A DNA stretch of 60,000 nucleotides from Cristatella mucedo (GCA_009760855.2 WPIO01000010.1:1164001-1224000); one strand, 5' to 3'; shown: positions 11,561-23,294, numbered from the stretch's first letter. Notes: a model not told the origin generated them from the letters alone. Made by a program: numbers and translations.

Positions 11561-13350
11561 TCATCGGCAGTGATGGCTAGCGGCTGTGGAGGCAAAACTT
11601 CGATGTAACGTATCGAGCTGCCCTGTGACGCCTGGGCTGCTGGTACAGCTCAGGTCGAGGAGGAGTAGGAGGCAGCAGACGACAGAACAAGAGGAGACCA
11701 ATGCTGGTGCATCCAATGCAGCTGCAGCAGCACCGATACTCCGGAGCCGAGCAGAGGACCAGCAGCCAGAAAGCTCGGCAGGCAAGAGCCTCTCGGATGC
11801 ATCGAGTCTGCTAGCGCTGCTACTTATGACGACAGAAGCTCGAAGTAGACGCAGCTAGCAGTGCGACACACTGACAGGTCTCAACTGGCTGTCGAGTCAA
11901 AGCAAAAGAACATATCGAGGATTCGCTGATACGATCCAATGAGGACCGGCGATTTTAAGCTTGAGCCGGTCACTGGCACGAGACGATCTCACCGAGAGGG
12001 CTAATGTGGACCGTTATTTTGAAATGCAAGCACGCTGATATTGGCAACTTCTGTGCCAAGGCGACGGCACTCTACTATCGCGAATGGGAGCAGATTAAAA
12101 TCAGTTGATTCAAGCGCTGGTTCGCTGGGCTACTCTTACGCACCTTCTTCAGTGTCATCCTTGTGCGCTGCGTTCAGCTCCGCCAGCCGCCGCGTAGAAT
12201 GAGGCGCTATGCAAAGTGGGCGAGAGCCTGGCCACTAGCGAACTCACACGGCCGGCGGTCTGCTGCGGCCTTGACAGTGCTCTCCACAGCACCCTTCTTT
12301 CGACGCCGGCGAGGGCAGCCTGTCGGTCTCTGCCGAGCTACCGGTTGCCTCTCGAGCGCGTGCGCGAGCACGCTTTACGGGAATAGATGGCTATCCACTC
12401 ACACCGCCTCGTATCCGTATGGCAATGCTTAGCCTTATGGCAAAGCTTGCCGCACCGAGAGAAAAGCGAAACGCAGCGCCGGCAGCCCCGTAGGCGGCAG
12501 CTGCTGGCTGGTCCGCTCCTTGTCAAGTCCTTGGCCTCCGGGCCTCAGCTGTCTGAGGTGGCGCCGCCGGCAGCCAGCCGCCGTGCTCGCGCGGAGGGCA
12601 GTGTGTAAATAGCATACTGGCGCTGTTTCTTCTGCCACAGCCCCTTGTCTTACGTGCATCTGCCCAGGTCCCCCTCCCGTTATACAGCAGCATTAGCAAA
12701 TAGTGGTGCCATTGTTAGGTTCGCACCGACCGATCGAAAGCTCAGCCGATCGTGAGGCCGCCGGGACGGTCGGCAATCGCCTCCCCCCCCCCCAGCCACC
12801 CGTCGCTTAGCTTTGATTTTGTTAATGCTCAATTGGCAAGCCTCACCTGGTGTCCGTCCGCGAGGGCCGCGGCCGGCCTCGCGCACCGGCGGCAGTAAAT
12901 AAGCAGTGAACGACAATGGACCAACAAACAAAGCCAAGCTCCGCACGAGACAGACAGACGGTCGGATCGCTGCCGCTGCTGCCTCCTGGACGTGCAGCAT
13001 CGACAGCCGTCGCGTCGCTGAGCCTTACGGAAGAGCCAGACGGCAGGTGCCGCCGTGACAACCAACCGCCTCACAGCACAGGGGCATCGCTCGGCTGAGC
13101 CTATGCGACTTCTGTCAATTCGTTGGCTTACCTCCGGCGGTACGGCGCTGGGGTGTGAGGCAAGCCGGCAAAAGACGAGCGACTGAACCGAAGCTAGACC
13201 GCCTCGCCCCTGCAGGCGGCTGAGAGTAGAACTGGCGCTGGCTCTAGGCTGGTTCTACGCCGGAAGCATTGCCATAAGAGTCCCACTCTGTCTTAGAGGC
13301 TATGAGCAAGAACTCATCCTTGCCAAAAAGGCAGGCTACTCAAATGCCAG
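11561..13350. promoter_or_regulatory. GC-rich, CpG-containing block upstream of the TMEM198-like gene
   Basis: GC and CpG rise clearly by eye compared with 8.5-11.5 kb. Overlapping ORFs on both strands are Ala/Arg/Ser-rich and unconvincing. A minus-strand donor (GGAG|GTAAGC, exon end 13132) sits at the edge of the block and could close a 5' non-coding exon that splices to 8529. The block is then a candidate promoter region; this is inference. Confidence 0.3.
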
Positions 13351-13700
13351 CCTCCGATGAAGTTGTTGGGTAGGGGTTGCATCGAGCGAAGACTGTAGCC
13401 GCAAAGAGTGGAGACAAACAGCCGGCATAATCCGGAACCAGCCTATCTCAGTGCAATTGCATGCCCTTTGGTTGTTGGCTGGCAGCCTCTGACTTGTGAA
13501 ACACGGGTACTGCTTGCAATAATAATGCTAATAGCAATAGTAGAATAAAAATGCATTTGTATTGGGCCTTGAGCGATCGAACTCTCTTTCTGGCAACTGT
13601 ACAGTTGCTATTAAATAATGCGCACGGCTCCTAATTCGCCCACCACCCTCTTTCAGGCCTTATTCACCAGTCTCATTCTGACAACTGAGTGGCCCACTGG
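13350..13700. other. No gene seen
   Basis: Lower-GC spacer between two GC-rich blocks; nothing recognisable. Confidence 0.4.
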
Positions 13701-15182
13701 GCTTAACTCCATCGAATTTGGCAACCACCGTACCTGGACACAAGGTGGCCGGTTGTCAATAGCTTTTTAGCCGGGTGGCGGTGGCTGCAGCTGTCGCCGG
13801 CTGCTGCCGATTGACGCCTGCACCATCGAGCTTGCAGCAGCCAGCGGCTGCAGCATTCGGGTAAGCGACGTCGGGCCGAGCAAAGCCGAGCGAACTGATA
13901 ACCACACCGGCTGCGTATCAGCGTGCGTCCGCCTGGCCGGATGCACGGATGCACTCGGTCCGATTGCCGACGCTGCCACTGTCTTTGCGGGCCAGGGGCA
14001 GCCGAGCTACTTCACTAGTCTACAGGAAGCAATCCGGCTACGTTGAACGGCCAGCTCCGCGAGTTTCCTAGGCCGCCGCAGCGACGCCGGCTGAGAAAAT
14101 GGCGAGCGCGCGTGCCTGCAGAACAAAAGCGCTGCCACCCAGTGCCCTCGCTGCACGAGGGCCAGCCTAAACGGTGCGAATACGCTTTGCTCAGCTGACA
14201 ATGGCGACTTTCTGCGCGATCCTTCCAATCGACGAATCAAGCAACGCGGAAAGTTTGCTGCACGACATACAGCAGCCGTTTGGGCGGCGGCGGCAGTGCG
14301 CTTTTGCTTACGGCGTATAAAGCGGCTTCAGCAACCGCGCGGCTGCTGGGCCTCTCCCCCCACCCCCACCACCCCCCTAGCTTTCGCCTACACTGTAGGC
14401 GAGCAAAGCTGCCGAAGGCCGACGACGCCCGGTTTCGGCTAGGGCGGCTGCCACCCGAATCCGCCCGCGCCGGCGCCGCCGCCCGCGCCGCGGCCGCTGC
14501 TCGGCTCGCCACCGCCGATAGCCACACGAGCGGAGGAAGGGGCGGCGGGCGGCTGCGCCCGTGCAGGCGCCGGCACGCGGCCCAGCTTATGCATGCTTGC
14601 GCGGTCGTCCGCCGCCTCCTCGGCGGTCGCAGCGGCGGCAGCAGCGCCGCCGGCCGCGGCGCTGCTGCTGCCGGCGGCGGGTGCCCCGGCGGTAGAAGAA
14701 TCGCGTCGCAGGTCTCGCCGAGAGCGAACGGCGCAGCCAGCGTCGCAGCGCGCGACCGCAGCCAGCGCACAGCGCGTCGAATGCCCGCCCGTCGCCAGGG
14801 CGGGAAACGCTACGGTGAGAGAGGTCAATCTAGGGTCACCACCGGCTGAGCCGTCGCGTCGCCGCCAGCTACGGCTGTGGCCGGGAGGCGGCAAATGGAA
14901 AAGACGCCGGCCTGCCTGCCCCGAAGTGCGATTGCGACGGCGCCGCGACAGCTGCAAATGCCCAACAGCTCTCTGAGGCTGCTGAGGTAGAGCGCGTCCG
15001 GCAGATGAGAGCGGCAGAGCTCGAGCCTCGCTCCGGCCTCCAGTGCAGCCCACCCGGACCGAGCTCGCGCGCGGCCAGGCGACAAGAGCGGCAACGGGTC
15101 TCGCTCGGCACGCAGTCCAGCCGGATGAGCGGCTGAGGAGGCGCGTAGACGCCTCGCTACGCAACTAATACGGCGTCATTTG

Positions 15183-15184
<2 letters not shown>

Positions 15185-15222
<38 letters not shown>
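15185..15222. repeat. (CA)n microsatellite
   Basis: About 19 CA units inside the first copy of a local duplication. Confidence 0.95.
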
Positions 15223-15223
<1 letters not shown>

Positions 15224-15282
15224 CCGCGTAAGTCTGCTATGGGCACAGCGCTCGTAGCAGGCCGCTCGCGGTCGCCAGCGTA

Positions 15283-15307
15283 TGTTTACATGTCCGTTAA
15301 GTAAACA
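15283..15307. promoter_or_regulatory. Inverted pair of forkhead-type motifs
   Basis: TGTTTAC (15283-15289) and its reverse complement GTAAACA (15301-15307) match the forkhead (FOX) core and face each other across 11 bp. The pair lies in a CpG-rich setting. Binding is inferred from motif match only. Confidence 0.3.
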
Positions 15308-15707
15308 TGTTTTAGGTATCTTTTCCATTTAGAGTTCCTTTCAAACACCTAAATAATAAATCCTAAACCTAAGACCAAAGCGATAAACCCAAAGAAAGCC
15401 ATTTATTAGTAGAGCTAATACTGCGTCGTTAGTTGATACAGCCGCGTCAGTCTCCTTTGGGCGCAGTGCTCATAGCAGGCTGTTACAGGCGGCACAGGGC
15501 TCATAGTAAAGACAGATGCCGCATTAGCTGCCCTACCGGACCTCAACGTCGGTTGCATGGCGTGCTCTTGCTTAAGATTTCCGGCGCTCACCGGCTGCGT
15601 AACGAACTTCGACCGCTGGAAAGCGCCGGCAGCAAGTAGCGAACGGAAATGCTTGCCGAGCTTCCGGCGGCGGACTGGGCGCGGCGGCAGTGGCGGAGTG
15701 CGAGGTT

Positions 15708-15746
15708 CCGGCGCACGACGCGCTCAGCGAGCGCGTCGTGCGCCGG
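15708..15746. repeat. Perfect 18-bp GC-rich hairpin with 3-nt loop
   Basis: The arm at 15708-15725 (CCGGCGCACGACGCGCTC) is exactly complementary to 15729-15746, with AGC as the loop. All 18 pairs match. Confidence 0.9.
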
Positions 15747-17046
15747 CAACTCGGCCACCGCCACGGCCACCTCTACGCAACGCGACGACGCTCGCGCGAA
15801 TCAGCTCGCGCTCTCTCTCCCTCGTCGAGGGCGCCGGCGCCGCTGCGTTTGGAGCGGAGCGAGCGGCACTCACCGCTTCTCCGACGCTCGTCAGGACGTG
15901 CGCCTCTCTTCTCTCTCTCTCTCTCTCCCTCCCTTTCGGTCGCTCGCGAGACGCTCGCGCCTCGGCGAGCGAGCAGAAGGCTGCCGCTTCCGGCGGGCAG
16001 CGAAGAGCAGCAGCTGCAGGAGGCGGCGGCCGCCGCACCCGGCACTACCGGGAACCGGACGCTGCTGCGGGCATGCGGGCTCGCTCTCCCGCCGCGGCTG
16101 CGCTCTTCCCCTCGACGATCGGGCAGCTGGTCGCCCGACGACGCCGACGGCCGTAGCGTGCTCGCCGGGAGGCCGGCGATCCTGTCGGTCGGGGGCGGGG
16201 CCGAGCCGTCGGAGGCGAAGCGTCGACGAGGCGGCTGCTCGACGCGACCGCGCGCTCGCCCGTCCGGCGTCCGGCGCAGACGAGAGCGGTCGGCGGCTGG
16301 CGCGCGCAAGGCGGGCGGCGACTCGCGAGGGCGGGGCAGCCGCTAGCCGACAGAGGAGGGGGAGGGGTTAGCGGGCCGATCGGCGGCGGCTGGCTCTCGC
16401 GCCAGCCAGCTGGCGAGCTCGTAAAGCGGCGGCCGAACAATTAGCCGTCCCTCTCACGCTTTCTTCTGCGCTAGACAATTCGCGGCGTAACGTGTAACGT
16501 TGCTGAGCGCAGACGTCAGCGGCGGCGGCTGTGGTCAGCTCGTAGGGCCAGAGATCTCCGCCGGCTTCGCAGTGCTTCCGCCGGGCGGCACACAAAGGAG
16601 CGGCGCCCAGCAGTTCGGCGGTGCGACCCGGCCCGGCTCGGCCCGGCCCGGCCCGGCTCGCCGCCTCGCGCACGCCGCTTTACGCAGCATCGCCAGCGGA
16701 ATGGACCGGCTACTCTAAAATGACGCCGCCGTCGTACTGGAGGCCGGAGAGATAATTTCGCCTCTAGCCGGCAGCGAACCGCCGGACGGACGCCTTTCGG
16801 GTTACCTGTCCAGTGTCGTCCGACGGAGCCACCGAGACTGCTCTTCCCTGCTCGGCGTTCAGTGCAGGGCTGTAAAGCGTGCGCTCTAGATTGCCAGCCG
16901 CGCGCGCCCGCGGCGTACAGCGTAAATGAAGCGACGAGCTCACTGGCTGCGCTCGGCGACCGGAGAGCTCGTACGCTGCGTGACCGCCCGGCACGCGGGT
17001 CCAGGCGAGATGCGAGATCTCTCGCCAGCGGGGCTGCTGCGAAGCG

Positions 17047-17215
<169 letters not shown>

Positions 17216-17249
17216 CGCCGGCTGAAGTGAACGGAGCGGGTCTCAGACG

Positions 17250-17297
17250 TCGGCCGGCGCTCGGCTCCGCTCGGCTCGAGCACCGAGCGCCGGCCGA
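17250..17297. repeat. Perfect 15-bp GC-rich inverted repeat, 18-nt loop
   Basis: TCGGCCGGCGCTCGG (17250-17264) pairs exactly with CCGAGCGCCGGCCGA (17283-17297). Imperfect pairing continues outward (AGCGGGTC against GACCCCGCT). Confidence 0.88.
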
Positions 17298-17339
17298 TCG
17301 ACCCCGCTTTGGCGCAGTTACAAACTGGACGCCGGCGGC

Positions 17340-17950
17340 TTTAACGTGCGGACAGAACTAGGCAGCATCAAACTTAGCACTTGCAGTGGTTCTAGTCCCA
17401 GCCAACGTTTGACGGATACAGACGACTTCGGAAAAATCCTTAATATCGGGGGCTGGTAGCTGCGAAGACTCTGTGGGCGGGGTGATAGCCGCTAAGGCTA
17501 TTCTTCCGCTACATAAACGAAGCTATGCGATCGGTTAATCTTTACGCCAACAGCAGGCTAAACGCCGTTGCCAAAAAGAGCACCCATTAAGATAGTTTGT
17601 CTGCGTCTAAAGCGCTGAACAGTCCATTCAACGGCAACAGAAGATTACTGGCGTCCAACAGCGTCCGAGACGTACACGGACTCCCATAATCGCGCCTAAT
17701 GCTTGGATCCCAACTCAGCTCAGCTTCTGAGGTACAACCGACAGCCTTTCAAAAGACTTATGCACGCATGTGATGCATCTCCATCTGTAACTCCACAAGA
17801 ACTAAGAGGATGTTAAGCTGAAAAGTTTTATATAGCACACTCAAAGCCAAAACGGCTTTTGGTACGCATGTGATAGCTAACCGACTTCATCTCGCTTAAT
17901 AAAGTGGAAATGAGAAACGTAGCTGAGTCAGTAGGGCAGTGGAGAAATAA
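17340..17950. other. No gene seen
   Basis: Transition from CpG-rich DNA to ordinary composition. Nothing recognisable before the retroposon tail at 17951. Confidence 0.4.
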
Positions 17951-18137
17951 TGACAATAATAATAATAATAATGCACTTGATAAAGCGCCCTCAGAGAACT
18001 CGATCTTTTTCTAGGCGCTTTACATTTGCTGCAAAGGGAAGCATGATTGAATGGTGAGTAATAGCATGCTTGATAAACAGCATGAATAACATGGTTAGGG
18101 GTGACATGCAGAGGGTCAGCATGCAAATGTGGCTAGT
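17951..18137 (-). mobile_element. CR1/L2-like retroposon 3' tail
   Basis: Contains the AATAATAATAATAAT tail, the hairpin (AAAGCGCC..GGCGCTTTA) and the conserved 3' untranslated region up to GTCAGCATGCAAATGTGG. The sequence then switches to a different RT remnant (18140-19066), so this is either a truncated copy or the tail of a related element. Confidence 0.8.
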
Positions 18138-18139
18138 GG

Positions 18140-19066
18140 AGGAAGCGAGCAGCGTGGCAGTAGCAGCTCAACAGCTTGAAATTATGTGCCACAAACAGCT
18201 TGAAAGTATTCGCCGCATTCAGCAGAAGTAAAATAGATGTTGTTTCTTAAGAATTGTGAAAGTCGAGTTCCACAGTCTAGGACCTGCAGCTCAAAAGAGC
18301 CTCTGCCACAAGCAATCTTTTAGCTTGGAGGGCTAGAACAGCTACTCTGTTGTCCATCGAGGACCTGAGCGCCCAAGAAGGCTGAAACAGGGGCAGCCAG
18401 CAGCTCGGCGGAGGTGCGAAGGAGCATGGCCACGGGGGGCCTCGTCGGTAAGCGAGGGAAATTCGCTCCGTATGGGTCGATCAACCGGAAGTCATCGCAG
18501 CTCTTTCAGCAAATGAGCCGCACGTCTGAGCCTCCGGCGGTTCGTTGAATAGTCTTGCAGCAATATTCACGACCAGCTGCACAGGCTTAATGGCTTTTTT
18601 CCCAGCCTGGCCGCAATTGAATGGCAATAAGCCAGTCTTGACAGAATCAGGAAGCTAGTTAAATTGTTCGCAAGCTACAGTGTTAGAAGTCCCTCGTCTT
18701 GCGTATGAACCGAAAAAGGTGGCTGGTTGTGGGATCAGTTCTCTCAGTGTAGTTTTCAAACTTTAAGTAGTTACCAAGAATGGACGTCTAAATTCCGATC
18801 GCATGGTGACTGTCGCACAGCATCAGCAGTAATAAAATGCGAATAGCCTCCTAGTCCAGTCGCATGCACTGCGGCGACTTAGGAGTAGGAGCTACATTTT
18901 ATTGACGTTTAGTTTAAGGACATTTGAGGACATCTAGAATTTAATGTCTGCAAGGTAAGCATTCATCTTATCAGTCACTGCAGTGGTTCCGGGTGGTTAC
19001 AATAAAAAATACAGCTGAGTATCGTCAGCATAGACGCGATAGCGATACATCTTTTCTCAGAGACTC
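18140..19066 (-). mobile_element. Decayed reverse transcriptase of a second non-LTR family
   Basis: On the minus strand, YADDTQLYF is recognisable close to 19040. It is followed by VTDKMNAYLADI and LKLNVNKM, then a frame-broken LQLV-type NIAARLF and a C-terminal stretch. The motifs match the non-LTR RT palm and the region after it. The residues around them differ from the main family (1617-2880), and several stops and frameshifts interrupt it. Its end abuts the next copy at 19083. Confidence 0.6.
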
Positions 19067-19082
19067 GCTATAATAATATTAA

Positions 19083-19690
19083 TATAATAATAATGCAGTT
19101 GATAAAGCGCCCTCAGAGAACTTAATCTCTTCCTAGGCGCTTTACATTTGCTGCAAAGGGAAATGCAATTGAATGGTGAGTGATAAACATTCTGGATAAA
19201 CAAATAATAGGAATAACATGGTTAGGGGTGAAATGCACAGGGTCAGCATGCAAATGTGGTTACTGGCAGCATGCACAGTGTCAGCACCCATAAGCACACG
19301 AAGGACGAATCACAGAGACCCACTAAATGCTGTCCTAAATAGGTGTTTTGGCAAGTTCTTTTTAAATGTGGTCAGGTCAGGTGATGTTCTGACGCAGGTC
19401 GGGAGAGAGTTCCAGGCTTTGGGAGCACACGAACTAAATGCACGGTCTCCAAAGAATTTGAGGTTTGTACGAGGTACTGGTAGACTGTTGGATTTCGAAA
19501 AGCGGGTGGTACGATGCTTGGCCTGATTGGGTAGTATATCTGAGAGATAGGCTGGAGCCAAAGAAAGAAGGGACCTAAAAGTGAGTGACAAAACCTTGAA
19601 GTCAATCCGTTGCTTGACTGGCAGCCAGTGCAGGTCGGTGAGAAGTGGAGTAATTTGGCATCTACGACGCTCACGGCAGACAAGCCCTTG
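19083..19690 (-). mobile_element. CR1/L2-like retroposon, 3' part
   Basis: Tail and hairpin at 19083-19145, followed by the RT C-terminus read on the minus strand ([32 protein letters not shown]). It stops abruptly at about 19690 where GC-rich DNA begins. Confidence 0.85.
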
Positions 19691-19923
19691 CTGCTTCCGA
19701 TGCTAGCGCGACTGGTTGCCTGCGTCAAGGTCAAGGCTAAGCCATACCTCACACCGTATGCTGTACCATTGGCGGTGCGTTGAGGGGGCGGGCGCGCGGG
19801 CGAGGCGAGAGCGAGTCCTTTGAATGGTAAGAATCGAGAAAGAGCGTCTCGCGGCGGATACCGCTGAGCCGGCGAGCACCGACTGGACGCGCCAGCGCGT
19901 GCGCGCCGACGCGTCTCGCCGGT

Positions 19924-19955
19924 GCGAGCGGACGCTGCAACGAGCGTCCGCTCGC
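19924..19955. repeat. Perfect 13-bp GC-rich hairpin, 6-nt loop
   Basis: GCGAGCGGACGCT (19924-19936) pairs exactly with AGCGTCCGCTCGC (19943-19955). The loop GCAACG belongs to a direct repeat GCTGCAACGAG (19934 and 19954). A related GCAACGAGAGCGCAGCG recurs near 19958 and 20508. Confidence 0.88.
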
Positions 19956-20720
19956 TGCAACGAGAGCGCAGCGGGAGGGTCAGCAGGGGTCAGCCTGGTC
20001 CGGGCAGCACATTGCGGACGTAGCGGTCGGCTCTCAGTTATGCTGGAGTTAGGTTATGCTCAGTTAATGCTCCGACTGCGGCTCCGCCGTGCAGAGGGAA
20101 GCAACAACCCGAGCCCCGCCCCTTCACCGTCACCTCGCTGCCTGGGGCTCCTCGATCGCGACGTTGAAATCGTTTCGGAGAATCGCTCCAGGCTCCGTCG
20201 GGCTCGTCACGATGCGTCACCGAATTGCGACGAGCCGCAGTTTCTGTCAGTTTCGCAGTTTCCGTGCGATTCTGCTTCCGTCTTTGACGTACTTCTGGAT
20301 AAACTCTGAGCCTACAGAGAAGTCTGGTAGCCTACTGAGGCAAGCGGTCACCTAAGGGGGGCGGGGGTAATTAGGTCACCATCTCAATGCAATGCTAGCG
20401 TCTGCAAGCCAGCCGTTCGCGCTCGGGCTTGGGGCAGACTGTTCTGACAGGTAGGTAGGCTACGGATACGCCACCGCGTCTCCCAAGTTCAACCGAGGGA
20501 GGCGACGCAACGAGAGCGCAGCGCTAGGAGGTCACGCCGCTGAGTGAGGCGGCGGTCGCGTGCGGTCCGGCGGCTCGCGCCTCGGCTCGCGAAACGCCAG
20601 CGGCGGCGGAGGACGGGCGGCGGAGCGTCAGCGCGCGCGCGCGCGGCGTGCAGGTCTCGCGTCGCGTCGCTGCGGTAAAGTGAGCGCCGAGATTCTCTGG
20701 TCCGTCAGTCGGCGGAGGGC

Positions 20721-20762
20721 GCCGGAAGCTGGCCGGAAGCTGCGGCTCCGGCCGGAAGCTGC
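20721..20762. repeat. Three copies of GCCGGAAGCTG
   Basis: Copies start at 20721, 20732 and 20751. The embedded CCGGAAG is an ETS-type core, so clustered ETS sites in a CpG-rich block are possible but untested. Confidence 0.5.
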
Positions 20763-20849
20763 ACAGTAGCCGTTCAAGGTCGTCGTAGCGGCAGGCAACG
20801 AGAAACGACGCTTCGAATAAATGAAGCAGCAGCAGCACACTTCCGGTAA

Positions 20850-23040
20850 GCTGACGGATAATATTAAATGATATTCAGCTATATTTGGGCTCGACTTTCT
20901 CCTATTTTGTCCTTGCTTACGATAATCATTTGTCGCAGTCGGTCGCTCCGCGCGAGGTCTCCTCAGTCCTACACTTAGTACACGCAGCATCGGCATTCGT
21001 TAAATACTGCGCTACCTCCGCCGCGCCGCCCAACAGTACGGTGCGCCGGACATTTTCGAGGAATGAGGCGAAAGCTAATTTATTAGCGGCCGGTAGGGTT
21101 TGGCGGGCGGCAGCTACCGTGCTAATTAACCCGCTCGGCCGCCTAGCGTTAGGCGCAGAGCCGATTCGCGCGCGCGGAGCTGTCTTTTGGCCCGCATGTG
21201 CGGCTGTTCCGGTTGAGAAATAGCCAACACATCGTGCGATTGCTTCGACCGCGCAGAGACGCCCGAGGTCAGAAGCGCGCTGCACTTCCGCAATTTCGGC
21301 TGCAGCCAATCCCAGAGCCGACGAGGCCTAGCCTAGATTTGCATCGCCGCCCAGCGCTAATTAGTTTTCGCTCGGCGCGCGCACACCTTCGATCCGAGCA
21401 GGCCGCCGCTCGGCCTCGATGGCTGTGCAATAGTCAGCTAGCTCCCATGGCGGCCCCCAAGTGAAGCCCAGCATTTACAGCACATCCACAATGATGAGTC
21501 ATCTCAAGTACAGGAGCGGAGCGGCCGATGTAGCAGGTATTGCCACCATCCCCCCGGCAGCCTGGTAAACCTCATTATGCCTGCAAGGATCTCCGGCTGG
21601 AGAGAGATCCGATTCTCAGAACAAGTCGATAAATTCCAACGATTGAAGTTCCACAACGGCTCGCAACCGATAGTGTCCAGCCCGAGCTGGCGACTTCTCA
21701 GCCCGCATCGAGCTTCGCGCCGATGCAGCAGTCTTCTGCACCTCGCCAGCGAGCGCTTCTCACTCTGATTGTAAATGGAATCTCCCAGCCACTCCGTCCA
21801 TTGACAAGCTGCTGCTGCTGCTGCTTCACAGTTGGCGCTCAGGTTGCGTCGCCGCTGCGAATCTCGTACGGCGATGTGCGACTCGCAACCTCGACCTTTG
21901 AGACCGATGCAGACGCCGCTAGATCGTGGGCATCTCCACTAGGCCGCGAAGTAATCGCCGCTCAGAGCTTGAGACTTGCCAACGGAGTAAAAACGTCACT
22001 GCGGACGTATTCCCTTACCGCGTCCTAGTCCGCCGTGTCGAGCAGGTGTCGGCATCTTATTCGTACTGCCGCCGCCGCCGCCGCGGCCAGTGCGAGCGGC
22101 ACTATCGCTCAACATCGCTCGCTATCGCTCGATCGCTGCAAGTGCTCGCATACGGCTACGAAGACAAGAGCGTTGTAAAGTAAGCTGCTTACCGACCGCT
22201 TGCCCAACACCTAAAGCCTACTCGAATAGGCTTCGCGCACGCACGCACGCACGCACGTACTAGCGTATTTTAGCCCGAGCGACGGAGGTTGACTCGCCGG
22301 CTTATCGCCTCCTGCTTACCTCCTCCCGTCGAAGCTCGACCTCGCCTTCTCACCTACTTCACGTATAGCGACGGTGTTCCTCTCTCACTCGCCTGCGTCC
22401 ATCCTACTCCACGTACCGACGGTACCGATTTTCAATTGTTGGGATATAAATCCCGGCGACGCGGGAAGGACGCGATCCCTGCTCGCCGCTAGTAAACGTA
22501 TAAAAGGGTTGGGCTGCCCTAATAAACTGCCGTTTGATCCACCGCCGCCGCCGCCGCCGCCGTTAGCGCTCGCGTGACGCAGCGGTTCGGCCTCGTTCGC
22601 TTCACTTTGAAATGCACGCCCGACTCCCGGCGGCATTCGGACGGCGCTAGCGGCCAGCCGCACTGAATGCCGCCGGAAGGCGGCGCTGCGAGCGCTCGAG
22701 CCGGGAGACCGTTCGACGCGTCGTCGTCGAATGCTGCTGACTCAGCCGATCCGCCTCGCGACTGACCGAAGGCGGGCGCGGTCATTTCGAAGGCTGCGAA
22801 GCTTTCGAAGTGCCAAAGCGTTTCTCGCCGCCGCATTCTTGCAATCGCCGCTGCTGCGCCTCAGCGCCGCGAGTCACGTCGACCGCGGGCTGCTGGGCGC
22901 TCACGAGTGCGTCACGCGCGCCGCGGCCGCCGCCGCCGCGCCGCGGGCTGCACGAGCCGATGCGTAGAACGGCGATCCATGGCATGCACGACTGCAGATG
23001 CTGTACAGACCTCTGCCCAGCTGGCGACTGAAGCTGAGAC
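20850..23040. promoter_or_regulatory. GC-rich, CpG-containing block with (ACGC)n and (CCG)n runs
   Basis: Continues the CpG-rich territory, densest at 22.05-22.98 kb. Contains (GCAC)n at about 22236-22256 and (CCG)n at 22541-22562. ORFs on both strands are low-complexity Ala/Arg/Ser frames without domains. Minus-strand donors (for example GAG|GTAAGC near 22320) exist but no exon can be built. Confidence 0.35.
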
Positions 23041-23290
23041 GCTGTTAGCGAGAGCTGTTTGTTGTATAGATTTGTACTGAATCCGGAGCTGGATCTTTTT
23101 CATATGTTCTATGGCTCATAAAGAAATAAAACTCGGACACGAAATTTTGATCGCACCGAGATAGTTTCTTCAGAATTGCAGTAACCAACGTCTGTCTACA
23201 GCCTGCTAGAGCCGCATGCCACCGATGCACAATCGTCAAAAGCAGGGCTTTGCACTCACCTCACGAAACAAATCGGATATAGGCCTCCAG
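23040..23290. other. No gene seen
   Basis: Ordinary composition; nothing recognisable before the retroposon that follows. Confidence 0.4.
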
Positions 23291-23294
23291 TTAG

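Larger units (their letters stand above)
15164..15482. repeat. Diverged duplication, about 80 bp, with (CA)n grown inside one copy
   Basis: The block CTAATACGGCGTC..CAGCCGCGTAAGTCTGCTATGGGC..GTAGCAGGC (15164-15263) recurs as CTAATACTGCGTC..CAGCCGCGTCAGTCTCCTTTGGGC..ATAGCAGGC (15414-15482). Copy 1 carries a (CA)n run at 15185-15222 that copy 2 lacks; copy 2 has only GATA at that point. Confidence 0.75.
19700..20850 (+). promoter_or_regulatory. CpG-dense block; possible plus-strand first exon
   Basis: GC- and CpG-rich. A plus-strand donor (CTTCCG|GTAAGC, near 20850) follows an ATG at 20820 that would encode MKQQQHTS before a phase-1 junction. This gives a possible first exon with a CpG-rich leader. 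No downstream exon was found, so it may be chance. Confidence 0.25.

Noticed and set aside
14237-15164. Long overlapping ORFs (177-241 codons) on both strands
   Set aside because: Stop codons are rare in this very GC-rich sequence. Frames are open on both strands together and are Ala/Arg/Pro low complexity with no domains.
15557-16371. Three overlapping plus-strand ORFs of about 200-240 codons
   Set aside because: Same GC artefact; Arg/Ala-rich in every frame and split by a perfect hairpin.
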